From: Caldimicrobium sp. | GTDB lineage: Bacteria; Desulfobacterota; Thermodesulfobacteria; Thermodesulfobacteriales; Thermodesulfobacteriaceae | Reading direction: 5' to 3' | Assembly (NCBI GenBank): GCA_009903935.1 | Contig: WYEG01000026.1 | Location: 1 to 64,000, forward strand | Length of the DNA: 64,000 nucleotides | In this document: positions 43,585 through 51,854 of the stretch, piece after piece | Position numbering within the stretch: the stretch's first letter is position 1 | Layout of the letters: each line of letters opens with the position of its first letter | Notes under the pieces: generated by a model | Seen by the model: the letters and a program-made list of their open reading frames with translations, nothing else | Told to the model about the DNA's origin: nothing | The model's database searches: none | Position numbers and translations under genes: made by a program

Positions 43585-44367
43585 ATGCAAGCCCTTCTAT
43601 CCGCAGGATTTTCCTTAGTTATTCATCTCCTATTCCTAACTTTTATTCTTCTTTCTGCCTATACTTTAAAAAACAAAAAACAAGAAGAGGTTAAGGTCTT
43701 ACTTCTTGAACCACGAACCAAAGAAGTGATCACTAAAGCCTTACCATCCCTACCCTATTCCTTAGACAGCACACAAACTCAACTTAAAGAAGAGAAACCT
43801 CTAAAGGAGCGCATTTCAAAAAACGATGTTCCAAAACAAATAGCTAAAAAAGAGAAGTTTCTTACCAAAAATGAAGAAGAATTTTTAAAGCGGAAAATTC
43901 AAGCCTTAAAACAAGAAAAAAATAAGGGTAAAGAGCAAGCCCTTACTGAAGAAGAGTTAAACTACTTACAAAATCGTTTAGCAAAGCTTAAAAAGGAAGG
44001 AGGAGAAAGCTCCTCGCAATCTACGACCGGCGGAAAAATAGGTTCACAGGCTGAATCCTCGGCTTCTACTCCAAGTTCTTCCACAAAATTATCGACCGAA
44101 TTTTTACTCCTTGTTAAAAGAAAGCTTCAAGCTAACTTTGAGATACCTATTTATCTTAGAGCAAAGTCTGAGCTCAAAGCAAGAGTTTTAATTGAAGTTG
44201 ATAGTTCTGGGCGTATTTTAAGCTATCACTTTGTCCAAGCCTCGGGAGTTAGCGAATTTGACCGAGCGGTTGAGAGATGTATAAGAGTATCAACCCCCCT
44301 TCCCGTTGATAGAGCAACCAAAATAATTGTAGAATTTTACGGGACTGGAGTAGGAAAAGTCTCTTAG
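43585..44367 (+). CDS. TonB/TolA-family energy-transducing protein
   Basis: A 260-residue protein with one membrane helix (about 5-27), a long Lys/Glu-rich linker with repeated LKKE patterns and a Ser-rich stretch, and a C-terminal TonB/TolA-like domain (LLVKRKLQANFEIP, then RVLIEVDSSGRILSYHF and a final STPLPVD segment). It could serve the TonB receptor at 28 kb or act as TolA. TolA-like features (Lys-rich helical linker) are stronger than a Pro-rich TonB linker. It ends sharing TTAG with the hisC stop. Confidence 0.85.
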   Translation: MQALLSAGFSLVIHLLFLTFILLSAYTLKNKKQEEVKVLLLEPRTKEVITKALPSLPYSLDSTQTQLKEEKPLKERISKNDVPKQIAKKEKFLTKNEEEFLKRKIQALKQEKNKGKEQALTEEELNYLQNRLAKLKKEGGESSSQSTTGGKIGSQAESSASTPSSSTKLSTEFLLLVKRKLQANFEIPIYLRAKSELKARVLIEVDSSGRILSYHFVQASGVSEFDRAVERCIRVSTPLPVDRATKIIVEFYGTGVGKVS

Positions 44368-45467
44368 AGTTTGAGTATCTCTCTTAAGTTTGAAATCAGA
44401 ACTTCGTTCTCTTCTGGAAGCCCGATGGTGATGCGAAGACAAGTTGTAAATCCGTAAGCTTTAAGCGGTCGCAAAAGTATCCCTCGGTGAAGCAATTCTT
44501 GATAGATGGCGTCGCATTTTTCTCCAAAGTCAACCATGATAAAATTTGCCTGAGAGGGATAAACCCTAAAACCGAACTTGGTTAAGATTTCGGTTAGATA
44601 TTTTCTACCTTGTAAAGTTAAGTCTATGGTTTTGCGAAGGTACTCCCCATCTTCAAGAGCAGCAAGCCCTGCAATCACCGCTAAAGTATTAACATTAAAA
44701 GGTTGTCTAACCTTTTCAAGCGTGTTAGCTATTTCCTCGGAAGCTATCCCGTAGCCTAGCCTTAGCCCAGCAAGACCGTATGCCTTGGAGAAGGTTCTTA
44801 GGATCAAGGCTGCTTTTCTTTTTTTAAGAAATTCAAGCCCACTTGGGACGGACGGATCATCTATAAACTCTCCATAAGCTTCATCTATCACTAAGAGCAC
44901 ATCATCCTCTAATTTTTCTAAGAACTCATCCCATTCTTCTCTGCTTAGCGTTGAACCCGTTGGATTGTGAGGATGGTCAAGGAATATGGCTTTAATCTTT
45001 GAGGATAACGCTTTGATTATGCCCTTTAAATCATGCTTTAGCTCCTTTGTTAAGGGGACCTCTTTTATTGAAACTCCGTATATTTGGGCAAACTTTTCAT
45101 ACATCAAGAAGCTTGGCTTGGAGACTATGATTTCGTCTCCTTCAGAAAGATAGGCTTTGAAAACAAACTCTATGACCTCGTTTGAACCATTGCCGAGGAC
45201 AACCTGAGTTGGGAAAACACTCCAGCGTTTAGCTATGGCTTCTTTGAGAGTAAAATAGCTTGCTTGAGGGTATAGGTTAATTTGAGAGAGATGCTCTTTT
45301 AGAGCTGATAACACTTTTGGAGAAGGACCGAGTGGGTTTTCATTGGAATTAAGCTTGATAATTTTCCCAGTTATGCCAAGCTCTTTTTTTACCTCTTCGA
45401 GGCTTTTCCCTGGAGGATAGGGAACAATTCTTTGAAGATATTTTTTAGGGATAGGCATAGTGCTCAC
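44364..45467 (-). CDS. hisC: Histidinol-phosphate aminotransferase
   Basis: A fold-type I PLP enzyme of 367 residues: NSNENPLGPSPKVL at the N-terminus, LGNGSNEVIEFVF, the DHPHNPTG motif, DEAYGEF and FSKAYGLAGLRLGYG, whose Lys binds PLP. It aminates imidazole-acetol phosphate in histidine synthesis and may also serve aromatic amino acids. It stands alone, with no other his gene in the window. Confidence 0.93.
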   Translation of the reverse strand: MSTMPIPKKYLQRIVPYPPGKSLEEVKKELGITGKIIKLNSNENPLGPSPKVLSALKEHLSQINLYPQASYFTLKEAIAKRWSVFPTQVVLGNGSNEVIEFVFKAYLSEGDEIIVSKPSFLMYEKFAQIYGVSIKEVPLTKELKHDLKGIIKALSSKIKAIFLDHPHNPTGSTLSREEWDEFLEKLEDDVLLVIDEAYGEFIDDPSVPSGLEFLKKRKAALILRTFSKAYGLAGLRLGYGIASEEIANTLEKVRQPFNVNTLAVIAGLAALEDGEYLRKTIDLTLQGRKYLTEILTKFGFRVYPSQANFIMVDFGEKCDAIYQELLHRGILLRPLKAYGFTTCLRITIGLPEENEVLISNLREILKL

Positions 45468-45588
45468 TTATTATAGTATAAAAATTTAAAAAATCTAACC
45501 ATCCTTAGCGGTTCTTAAGGTCCTTAGGCACCCTCATGGTTCCTTAAAATGCTTGCCCCTTACAAAGTTTTTTCTTCCTTGACATGCC

Positions 45589-45631
45589 AAGGAGTAGCAA
45601 AGTATCTCCCTCGGAGACTCTTTCTTTCGGT
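45589..45631. repeat. Degenerate copy of the dispersed repeat family
   Basis: GACATGCCAAGGAGTAGC and TATCTCCCTCGGAGAC parallel GTCCTGCCGAGCGTGAGC and CATCCCTCGCTTCG of the element at 55.5 kb with scattered substitutions. Ends could not be defined. Confidence 0.4.
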
Positions 45632-46176
45632 TGGAAAAACAAAAAGGTTGGTCTATGTCCTTATTAAATGTTAAACATTTTCGAGAATTTAATGCAGGCT
45701 ATACTCTTTGACCTTTAGAAGATCTTGAAAGTTTAGACCGAACGACTAAATCCCCCTTACTTAAGCTTATTCAAGTATTTAGGGAAAATTGTGACGAGGG
45801 ATGACTTTTAGAAGCAAAGCTAAAGGGTAGAAAATTTCCCGAAACCATGGCATAGTTTGCTTAGGCTCAAGTGAGGAGTGATTAAACGATTGCAAAGTTT
45901 GCTATAGCTGTTACGAAGTAAAGAGCTTTAAAGTCTTTACCAAAGCTTCTTGGAGAAGACTTCGGGCTTAAGGTGGAAGGTAGGTTGATTAGAAAATACT
46001 GAAAGGTGGCTGTAAAAAGGTTCTTGTAGTTGTGACCTATCAAACTTCATCTCAGGTTGAGTTATATCAAAGAGAGGGTTATAAAAGTTTACTATTCCTA
46101 CGAAATTGATTGATTTTGATATAGAGAAAGTTATTGACTAATCGGTTGTCCTCAAAGACTTATATAAAATAGGGGC

Positions 46177-46205
46177 TCGACATATCTTATAGTTTTTGTT
46201 AAAAT
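46177..46205 (+). promoter_or_regulatory. Sigma70-type promoter of the MSHA-like operon
   Basis: TCGACA (46177-46182) and TAAAAT (46200-46205) are separated by 17 bases, 33 bases before the GTG start of the first operon gene. Confidence 0.55.
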
Positions 46206-46238
46206 ATATAATTAAAACATCTTTTGGGAGTGATGGTT

Positions 46239-47234
46239 GTGGAAAATTATGACTCTTCTTTTTTATATCTTTCCTTCTTTAACTTAAGGAAGCCCCCTTT
46301 TAGCCTTGTGCCGGACCCACGGCTTTTTTTTCCATCAAGGAGACATCTGCAGATCCTTGATATCCTCAAATTTTCCATCCTTCAGGGGAGCCTGATTTCG
46401 GTAATCGTGGGGGAGCCTGGGGTTGGCAAGACACAGGCTCTTCTTACGCTTCTTGAAAGGCTCCCGCAAGATAGCTATCATAAGGTTGAGATTTTAAACC
46501 CTGCATTAAGCCCGGAAGAGTTTCTAAAGAGCATCTTTTGGGGTATGGAGACCTCTCACTACGCTCGGGGTAACAATCAACACCCTATCATCCCTCGGCC
46601 TGTAAGAGTCGAAGAATCTCAAGAAACGAGCCACATTGGGGTAATGGAAAGAAAGAATCTAGGTGACATAAGTAAAGAAGAAACCTCTCGCGCAAACAAT
46701 GTGACTTTGCAAGATTTAGGATTAACAAAGGACTTGGTGTTAAAATTTCTAAAAGAAAAGCTAACGGAGCTTAAGACAAAACAAGCTAAGCTTCTTCTCA
46801 TCATAGATGAGGCTCAGCTTTTGCCGGATGAAACTTTAGAAGAGCTTAGGCTAATCACCAACCTTAACGAAGGGACGGATCCGGTAATTCAAATCCTACT
46901 CATCGGGCAACCAAACCTGCGAGAAAGGCTTGCAAGCCCAAAGTTCTTGCCTTTAAGACAAAGGATTTCTGTATTTGAGGAGCTAAAACCCTTGGATAAG
47001 GATGAAATTTTGCCTTATCTGTGGTTCCGTATAAACCAGGTAAGCGACCGACCAGAGATAAATTTTCACAAAAACATCTTGAGGACCCTTTACAAGTCCT
47101 CAAAAGGCATTCCAAGGCTTATCAACAAGCTTATGGACCGCGCGCTCTTCCTCGCCTACACTAAAGGAGAAAGAGTTATAACTAAGAAGCATCTGAAAGA
47201 AGCCAAGGCAACCTTTGAAAACCTGATAATATGA
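46239..47234 (+). CDS. MshM/ExeA-like AAA ATPase
   Basis: 331 residues of the AAA_22 ExeA/MshM class. Opening RKPPFSLVPDPRLFFPSRRH is the GspA/ExeA N-terminus; Walker A GEPGVGKT and Walker B LLIIDEAQLL are clear, with RLINKLMDRALFLA at the end. Family members assist secretin assembly at the cell wall or MSHA pilus biogenesis. I favour GTG 46239, with GGGAG eight bases upstream; TTG 46224 and ATG 46233 lie in the same frame. A region between the walkers is unusually rich in charged residues. First of eight genes. Confidence 0.85.
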   Translation: MENYDSSFLYLSFFNLRKPPFSLVPDPRLFFPSRRHLQILDILKFSILQGSLISVIVGEPGVGKTQALLTLLERLPQDSYHKVEILNPALSPEEFLKSIFWGMETSHYARGNNQHPIIPRPVRVEESQETSHIGVMERKNLGDISKEETSRANNVTLQDLGLTKDLVLKFLKEKLTELKTKQAKLLLIIDEAQLLPDETLEELRLITNLNEGTDPVIQILLIGQPNLRERLASPKFLPLRQRISVFEELKPLDKDEILPYLWFRINQVSDRPEINFHKNILRTLYKSSKGIPRLINKLMDRALFLAYTKGERVITKKHLKEAKATFENLII

Positions 47235-47292
47235 AAGGTAATCCATGATTTGTCTTGATTTTTTAAATTAAACTGAGTAAGATTTTTTAAAA

Positions 47293-48579
47293 ATGAAAGA
47301 AAGTTTTAAAAATTACATTTTAAAACCAACCTATACAGGCTTTTTTGAAGGTGTTACCTTTGAGGGTAAGCCTGGCAAGCTTGTGTTCGAAGAATTTCCC
47401 TCCTTGACTGTAGAGGACCTTAGGGGAAAATATGTCTATCTTATTCTAAAACCAAAGACCTTCTACTTTGAAATCTACCGAGTAAACATGCCGGTATTTA
47501 ATAAGCAGGCTATGACCTTGAGGTTAAGAGACCGAATAGATACCCAGGGCTTCTTGAGCGGACCATATAAGCTCTTTTGGCAGGTTTTAGAAAAGACAGA
47601 CTCAATTTACACTGTTTTTTTGCTTGCTATCCCTGTAAACGAATTTGACCCAATTGTTATTCCTCTTAAAGAGGTTGCAAAAGCAAGAATTAAGTTCATT
47701 ACCTTTCTACCCTTTTTGCTTGCAAGGCTCTCAAGTGCTGAGCCCCAAATCATCGTCCATAAAGAAAAGGAAGGATTATGGCTTACCCTTGCAGAAAAGG
47801 CTATACCTTATTATGTAGAATTTATCCCTGTTGATGAAATGGTAGGGGTTGATTATGCTATATTGAGCTCCCGTATTAACTTTTTCCAAAGGCTTTACCG
47901 GGGTGATACCGGAAAGGAGGCTAATATCGTATCGGTGACCTCACCTGAATTAAAAGAAGGTTTGGAAGGCGTTGGATCTCAAAACATTTCTTTAGCTGAA
48001 AACTTTAACCTCTACTTGACTATATTTGAAGTATCACAGAAGTTTAACCTCCTTTCCGAGGAAGAGCTTTCAGTCTTAAGGTTTATGGAGATAAACAAAA
48101 AATTAGCCTACGGCATGTATGGGTTATCCATAATCTTTCTTTCCCTTTTTTGTGCCTTTTGGTATTGGAATAGAAACATTGAACGAGAGATAAGCCACAA
48201 AGAGGGGTTGACTATCCAAAGCATTAACCAACTGTTAAGCCAATATCCGTCGGAAAAAATCAAAGAATTTGAAAATTATGTTCTGCAAAAAAAAGAAGTT
48301 CAAACCTATCCTTCTATTAGCGAAATACTTTATAATTTAGCAAACCTTGATACAGATTATAGAATAAACGAACTAACGGTAGGACGAGTAGGTAAGGATT
48401 ATCAAATCCGGGTTCAACTTGAAAAAAAAGTTGAGCCTGAGGGTATAACCAATTTTTATCAAAATATTTTGAATAAAATGAGTAGCTTTATAATCATAAA
48501 TAACAGCACAAATCATTATAATGTAGAAAATAATACTTTTACCCTAAATATCCAAGGGATAATAAAGTCAAAGAAGTAG
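47293..48579 (+). CDS. MshI/PilM-PilN-like inner-membrane assembly protein
   Basis: 428 residues: an N-terminal cytoplasmic part (about 1-275), which by position should be PilM/GspL-like actin fold, one membrane helix (about 276-297, YGLSIIFLSLFCAFWYWN) and a periplasmic ferredoxin-like PilN domain. Sequence identity with named families is not obvious, so it is assigned from topology, length and place in the operon (MshI or GspL counterpart). It would couple the ATPase to the periplasmic platform. Confidence 0.6.
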   Translation: MKESFKNYILKPTYTGFFEGVTFEGKPGKLVFEEFPSLTVEDLRGKYVYLILKPKTFYFEIYRVNMPVFNKQAMTLRLRDRIDTQGFLSGPYKLFWQVLEKTDSIYTVFLLAIPVNEFDPIVIPLKEVAKARIKFITFLPFLLARLSSAEPQIIVHKEKEGLWLTLAEKAIPYYVEFIPVDEMVGVDYAILSSRINFFQRLYRGDTGKEANIVSVTSPELKEGLEGVGSQNISLAENFNLYLTIFEVSQKFNLLSEEELSVLRFMEINKKLAYGMYGLSIIFLSLFCAFWYWNRNIEREISHKEGLTIQSINQLLSQYPSEKIKEFENYVLQKKEVQTYPSISEILYNLANLDTDYRINELTVGRVGKDYQIRVQLEKKVEPEGITNFYQNILNKMSSFIIINNSTNHYNVENNTFTLNIQGIIKSKK

Positions 48580-48586
48580 AAAGGAT

Positions 48587-49018
48587 ATGATTAGGAATCT
48601 AATCAAACAGGAAGTTTTAAGGTACTACAAAAAGGAGTTTTATCTATGGTTAGGTGCGGTTTTGTTATTAGGTTTAAGCTTATCTTTAAGTATAAAAGAG
48701 TATAAAAAATTAACAATTAATCTACAAAGTCAAGCGACTGTAGAAGAAAGTTATTACAAATTATCTAAGGAGATTGTGAGACTAAAAGAAGTATTAAAAA
48801 GGATAAATTTAAAGGCTACTCAAACAATGATTAGTATACCATTTAACGGAACCTATGATTTAAGAGATTTAAACAAAGCAATCTTTAATGTTAAAAATCT
48901 TACTCAATCAAATGCAAGTTTTTTAGTAATACGCGAGTTAAAGCTGATAAAGGAAAATGATATACCAAAGCTCAAATTAACTGGGGAAATTGTGGTCTTT
49001 CAGAGTGAAGGGTCCTAA
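48587..49018 (+). CDS. MshJ/PilO/GspM-like platform protein
   Basis: 143 residues with a single membrane helix near the N-terminus (LWLGAVLLLGLSLSLSI) and a periplasmic coiled-coil (ESYYKLSKEIVRLKEVLKRI) then a small domain. This matches PilO/GspM topology and its position after the MshI-like gene. The sequence alone is weak evidence; the operon order carries the assignment. Confidence 0.55.
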   Translation: MIRNLIKQEVLRYYKKEFYLWLGAVLLLGLSLSLSIKEYKKLTINLQSQATVEESYYKLSKEIVRLKEVLKRINLKATQTMISIPFNGTYDLRDLNKAIFNVKNLTQSNASFLVIRELKLIKENDIPKLKLTGEIVVFQSEGS

Positions 49019-49026
49019 AGGGTGGT

Positions 49027-49497
49027 ATGAAGTTTACGTTTAACCTGTTCCAAAAGCTAGTTTTAATCTTCTGGGGTCCAGCTTTAATCTACATTCTTTT
49101 TATGGTTTACCTCCCCATAAAATATGTAAAATATAATCCAAAAACTCAGCTAAACTTGCCAGAGGAGCATAAACAGCTTCTAAGCGTTGTTCAGGAGGTT
49201 GAAGCTTCAGTTAAACCTAAAGAAGTAAAATTAGCGGTGTTAAAGACTAATCCTTTTTACAAGGAGTCTTCAAAGTTAGGTATATCAGATACTCAATCTT
49301 TACCTAAAACTATTCTAAGATTATCAAGCATCATCCAAATGCCTGAAAGAAAGGTATGCATAATTAACAATAAACCCTATTATGTAGGAAGTGTAGTTGA
49401 AGGGTATAAAATTTATAAAATAGGGGAATACTATGTTGAGCTTAAGGGACCTAAAGGGCGGGTTAAGCTTGAGGTGGGGGGCGTTTTGGCTCTTTAG
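49027..49497 (+). CDS. MshK/PilP/GspC-like periplasmic linker protein
   Basis: 156 residues: one membrane helix (about 11-30, LVLIFWGPALIYILFMVYL), a flexible stretch, and a C-terminal beta domain (KPYYVGSVVEGYKIYKIGEYYVEL, ending in KLEVGGVLAL) resembling the HR/PilP-type domain that binds the secretin N-domain. It overlaps the secretin gene by 65 bases. Confidence 0.6.
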   Translation: MKFTFNLFQKLVLIFWGPALIYILFMVYLPIKYVKYNPKTQLNLPEEHKQLLSVVQEVEASVKPKEVKLAVLKTNPFYKESSKLGISDTQSLPKTILRLSSIIQMPERKVCIINNKPYYVGSVVEGYKIYKIGEYYVELKGPKGRVKLEVGGVLAL

Positions 49498-50971
49498 CCT
49501 CTTTATTTTCATTTCCTGCACGGCTAAAGTGCCAAGTTTAGAAACAAAAGAAACCTACAATAAATGGAGGGAAATTTTAGAAAACCAAACTACCCCACAA
49601 CCAAAGGAAGAAAGAAAAGAAGAAAGGATTGAGCTTAAGCCAAAGTTTGTTCCGGCTTCTCCTTTACAAAAGCGGATAAATGTAGCTTTTCATCAGGAAT
49701 ACTATGAAAACATCCTTTCTTTTTTAAGTATCCAAGCAGGGCTTAGCTTTATCCTTGACCCAGAGGTAAAAAAGGTCATCCCTGAGGATAAAGCAAGGCT
49801 ATCCTTTCAGTTTGTAAACCAACCCTTGGAAGAGGTTATAAAAAAGGTCTGCGAGGTCTTGGATGTATATCCAAAGATTGAAAAGGGGGTTCTTTACATT
49901 TTGCCCTATGAGGAACGGATCTTTAATCTTGGTTTTCTGCCTGTGGTAAAAGAAAGCAGAGCAAACCTTGGTGGCGATGTGTTAGGCAACATAGCAACCA
50001 CTACAGGTGGCGGAGGAGCAAGCCTACCCTCCCCCTTAAAAGGAGAATTTTCCGTTTCTTCGGAGCTTTCTCGAAGCTATCTTGAAGTTTATAAAAACCT
50101 TGAACAAACTGTGAAGGGGATGCTCTCTAAATCTGGTATGTATCAATTAAACCTCTCAGCTGGTATTTTGTATGTTAAGGATAGACCAAGCAATGTTAAA
50201 GCGATAGACAGGTTTATTAAAGAATTTTCGGCAAAGTATAGGAAACAAATTGTTCTTGATGCTCAAATTATCGAGGTGGAACTAAATAAAGAACATACTC
50301 TTGGGATAGATTGGTTTCAAATCACCAACTATCTTATGGGGAATAACAGGGTATCATTTAACACCCTTGACCTAGGTATAACTACGAGAACGGACCAGCC
50401 TTCGGTAAGCTTAACCATAAGCGGGCAACCTAATGTTAATGTGCTTCTAAACCTTCTTAAACAATATGGAGAGCTCAAAGTCTTACAGAATCCTAAGCTC
50501 AGGGTTTTACATTCTCAACCAGCCATAATAAGCGTTGGCACAACCTTTTCTTACATCAAAGAATTCAAAAGGGATATAACAACTGGAACTACTACCGGAG
50601 TTATTACTTACACTACTCAAACTTCATCAGTGTTTGATGGAGTTTTGCTTGGTATCGTGCCCTATCTTTTAGATAATGAAGACATATATCTACACATTGT
50701 CCCTATCAAAAGCGAATTAGTCGAGTTAAAGGATGTAAAGTTTGGCGTTGATTACTTTATTACCCTTCCTACTGTAAATCTAAGAGAGATGAGTTCTATT
50801 GTTAAGGCAAGACCGGGGGACTTGATAGTAATAGGGGGGCTAATTTTAGACAAGCAAAGGAACACCGAAAGACGGGTTGCAATACCTCTGCTTGAGAATA
50901 TTTTTCGTTCTCAAGTAGGTGGGGGTAAACTTTCAGAGCTTGTAATCGTAATAAGGTTGATGGTAGACTGA
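49433..50971 (+). CDS. MshL/PilQ-type secretin
   Basis: 512-residue outer-membrane secretin. The signal ends in a lipobox-like FIFISC, so a lipoprotein N-terminus is possible. N-terminal STN/N-domain FLSIQAGLSFILDPEVK is followed by a secretin core with VNLREMSSIVKARPGD and LIVIGGLILDKQRNTE, then LLENIFR. The 12-subunit ring passes pilus or protein cargo. ATG 49433 has AGGGGAA five bases upstream, supporting a 65-base overlap with the previous gene. A GGGG-rich region occurs between. Confidence 0.85.
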   Translation: MLSLRDLKGGLSLRWGAFWLFSLFIFISCTAKVPSLETKETYNKWREILENQTTPQPKEERKEERIELKPKFVPASPLQKRINVAFHQEYYENILSFLSIQAGLSFILDPEVKKVIPEDKARLSFQFVNQPLEEVIKKVCEVLDVYPKIEKGVLYILPYEERIFNLGFLPVVKESRANLGGDVLGNIATTTGGGGASLPSPLKGEFSVSSELSRSYLEVYKNLEQTVKGMLSKSGMYQLNLSAGILYVKDRPSNVKAIDRFIKEFSAKYRKQIVLDAQIIEVELNKEHTLGIDWFQITNYLMGNNRVSFNTLDLGITTRTDQPSVSLTISGQPNVNVLLNLLKQYGELKVLQNPKLRVLHSQPAIISVGTTFSYIKEFKRDITTGTTTGVITYTTQTSSVFDGVLLGIVPYLLDNEDIYLHIVPIKSELVELKDVKFGVDYFITLPTVNLREMSSIVKARPGDLIVIGGLILDKQRNTERRVAIPLLENIFRSQVGGGKLSELVIVIRLMVD

Positions 50972-51852
50972 TGAGCAAGCTTGGTGAAATCTTAGAAAAG
51001 TTAAGAGAAAAGAAAATTGATAAAAGATTCTCTAGGAACATATTTGAACATCAAATTGAAGAATTTTCCTATCAAAGAAAGAAAAATATAGCTCTTCGAA
51101 TATTACTAATCCTTCTCTTTTTTAGTTCAGTAATAGGAGGTTATTTAACGGTAAAAATATTAGAAAACTTTGTATCTATAAAAAAGAACAATTTAGGGCA
51201 AAAAGAAGCTCTCCTTCAACGAAATGCTTTAACAAAATCAAAGGAGGCCTTAAATGTAACACACACTAACATGGAAGATACAAAAAAAGAAAGCGTTAAA
51301 GCTAACGAAGGGACCAAGACTGCAATAGCTACAAATACAACCAAAAGAACAACTCCTACTAAATTTCCTACAAAAACTGAAGAAGGAAAAAAAGAGATAA
51401 AACCAACAAAGAAAACTAAAGAAAAGCCTCTATTTGCTAAAAAACCTCATACAGATGTCTATTCTCCTCAAGAAGGTCCGCCCATACTTCGGGAAGAGGG
51501 CTTGTTGAAAAATCTTCTTTTAAACGCTGAGGAAGAAGTTGCTAAGGGAAACTATCAATCGGCTAAAGTTTTCTACGAGAGATACTTAGCTTATAGACAA
51601 GAACCTGAAGTTTACAACAACTATGGAAGCGTTCTCTTTTTGCTTGGGGATTATAAATCAGCAGAAAAAGCCTTTGCCAAGGCTTTATCTTTACGACAAG
51701 ACCCAACCTTCAAGCTTAACCTGATTATGGCTAAGCTAAAGCTTAACCAGTATGGATTTGCCTGTCAAATGTTTAGAGAATCACAAAAGGAGTTAGAAAA
51801 GTTAGAGGAGGCAACCTTGGTCAAGGATATCTGTTCTTCGAGGGGATTTTAA
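50971..51852 (+). CDS. MshN-like TPR membrane protein
   Basis: 293 residues: a cytoplasmic N-terminus, a membrane helix (about 42-64, ALRILLILLFFSSVIGGYLTV), a Lys/Thr-rich disordered linker (about 90-170), and a C-terminal TPR region with motifs NYQSAKVFYERYLAYRQEPEV and NNYGSVLFLLGDYKSAEKAF (quoted in parts). This is the layout of MshN, whose TPR domain is periplasmic. ATG overlaps the secretin stop by one base. Confidence 0.75.
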   Translation: MSKLGEILEKLREKKIDKRFSRNIFEHQIEEFSYQRKKNIALRILLILLFFSSVIGGYLTVKILENFVSIKKNNLGQKEALLQRNALTKSKEALNVTHTNMEDTKKESVKANEGTKTAIATNTTKRTTPTKFPTKTEEGKKEIKPTKKTKEKPLFAKKPHTDVYSPQEGPPILREEGLLKNLLLNAEEEVAKGNYQSAKVFYERYLAYRQEPEVYNNYGSVLFLLGDYKSAEKAFAKALSLRQDPTFKLNLIMAKLKLNQYGFACQMFRESQKELEKLEEATLVKDICSSRGF

Positions 51853-51854
51853 TC

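Larger units (their letters stand above)
45468..46223. other. Long intergenic region with degenerate repeat and no supported gene
   Basis: About 750 bases hold no ORF with coding support. Near 45589-45631 lies a degenerate copy of the dispersed repeat (words like TGCCAAGG and TATCTCCCTCGG). From 45655 one frame reads MSLLNVKHFREFN, suggestive of a lost gene, but stop codons in that frame occur about as often as chance predicts, so it is not called. The right end has a promoter for the next operon. Confidence 0.5.

Noticed and set aside
45655-46113. Possible degraded gene in one frame starting MSLLNVKHFREFN
   Set aside because: About ten stop codons of all three types occur in ~150 codons, which chance would also give in AT-rich DNA; no domain can be recognised.
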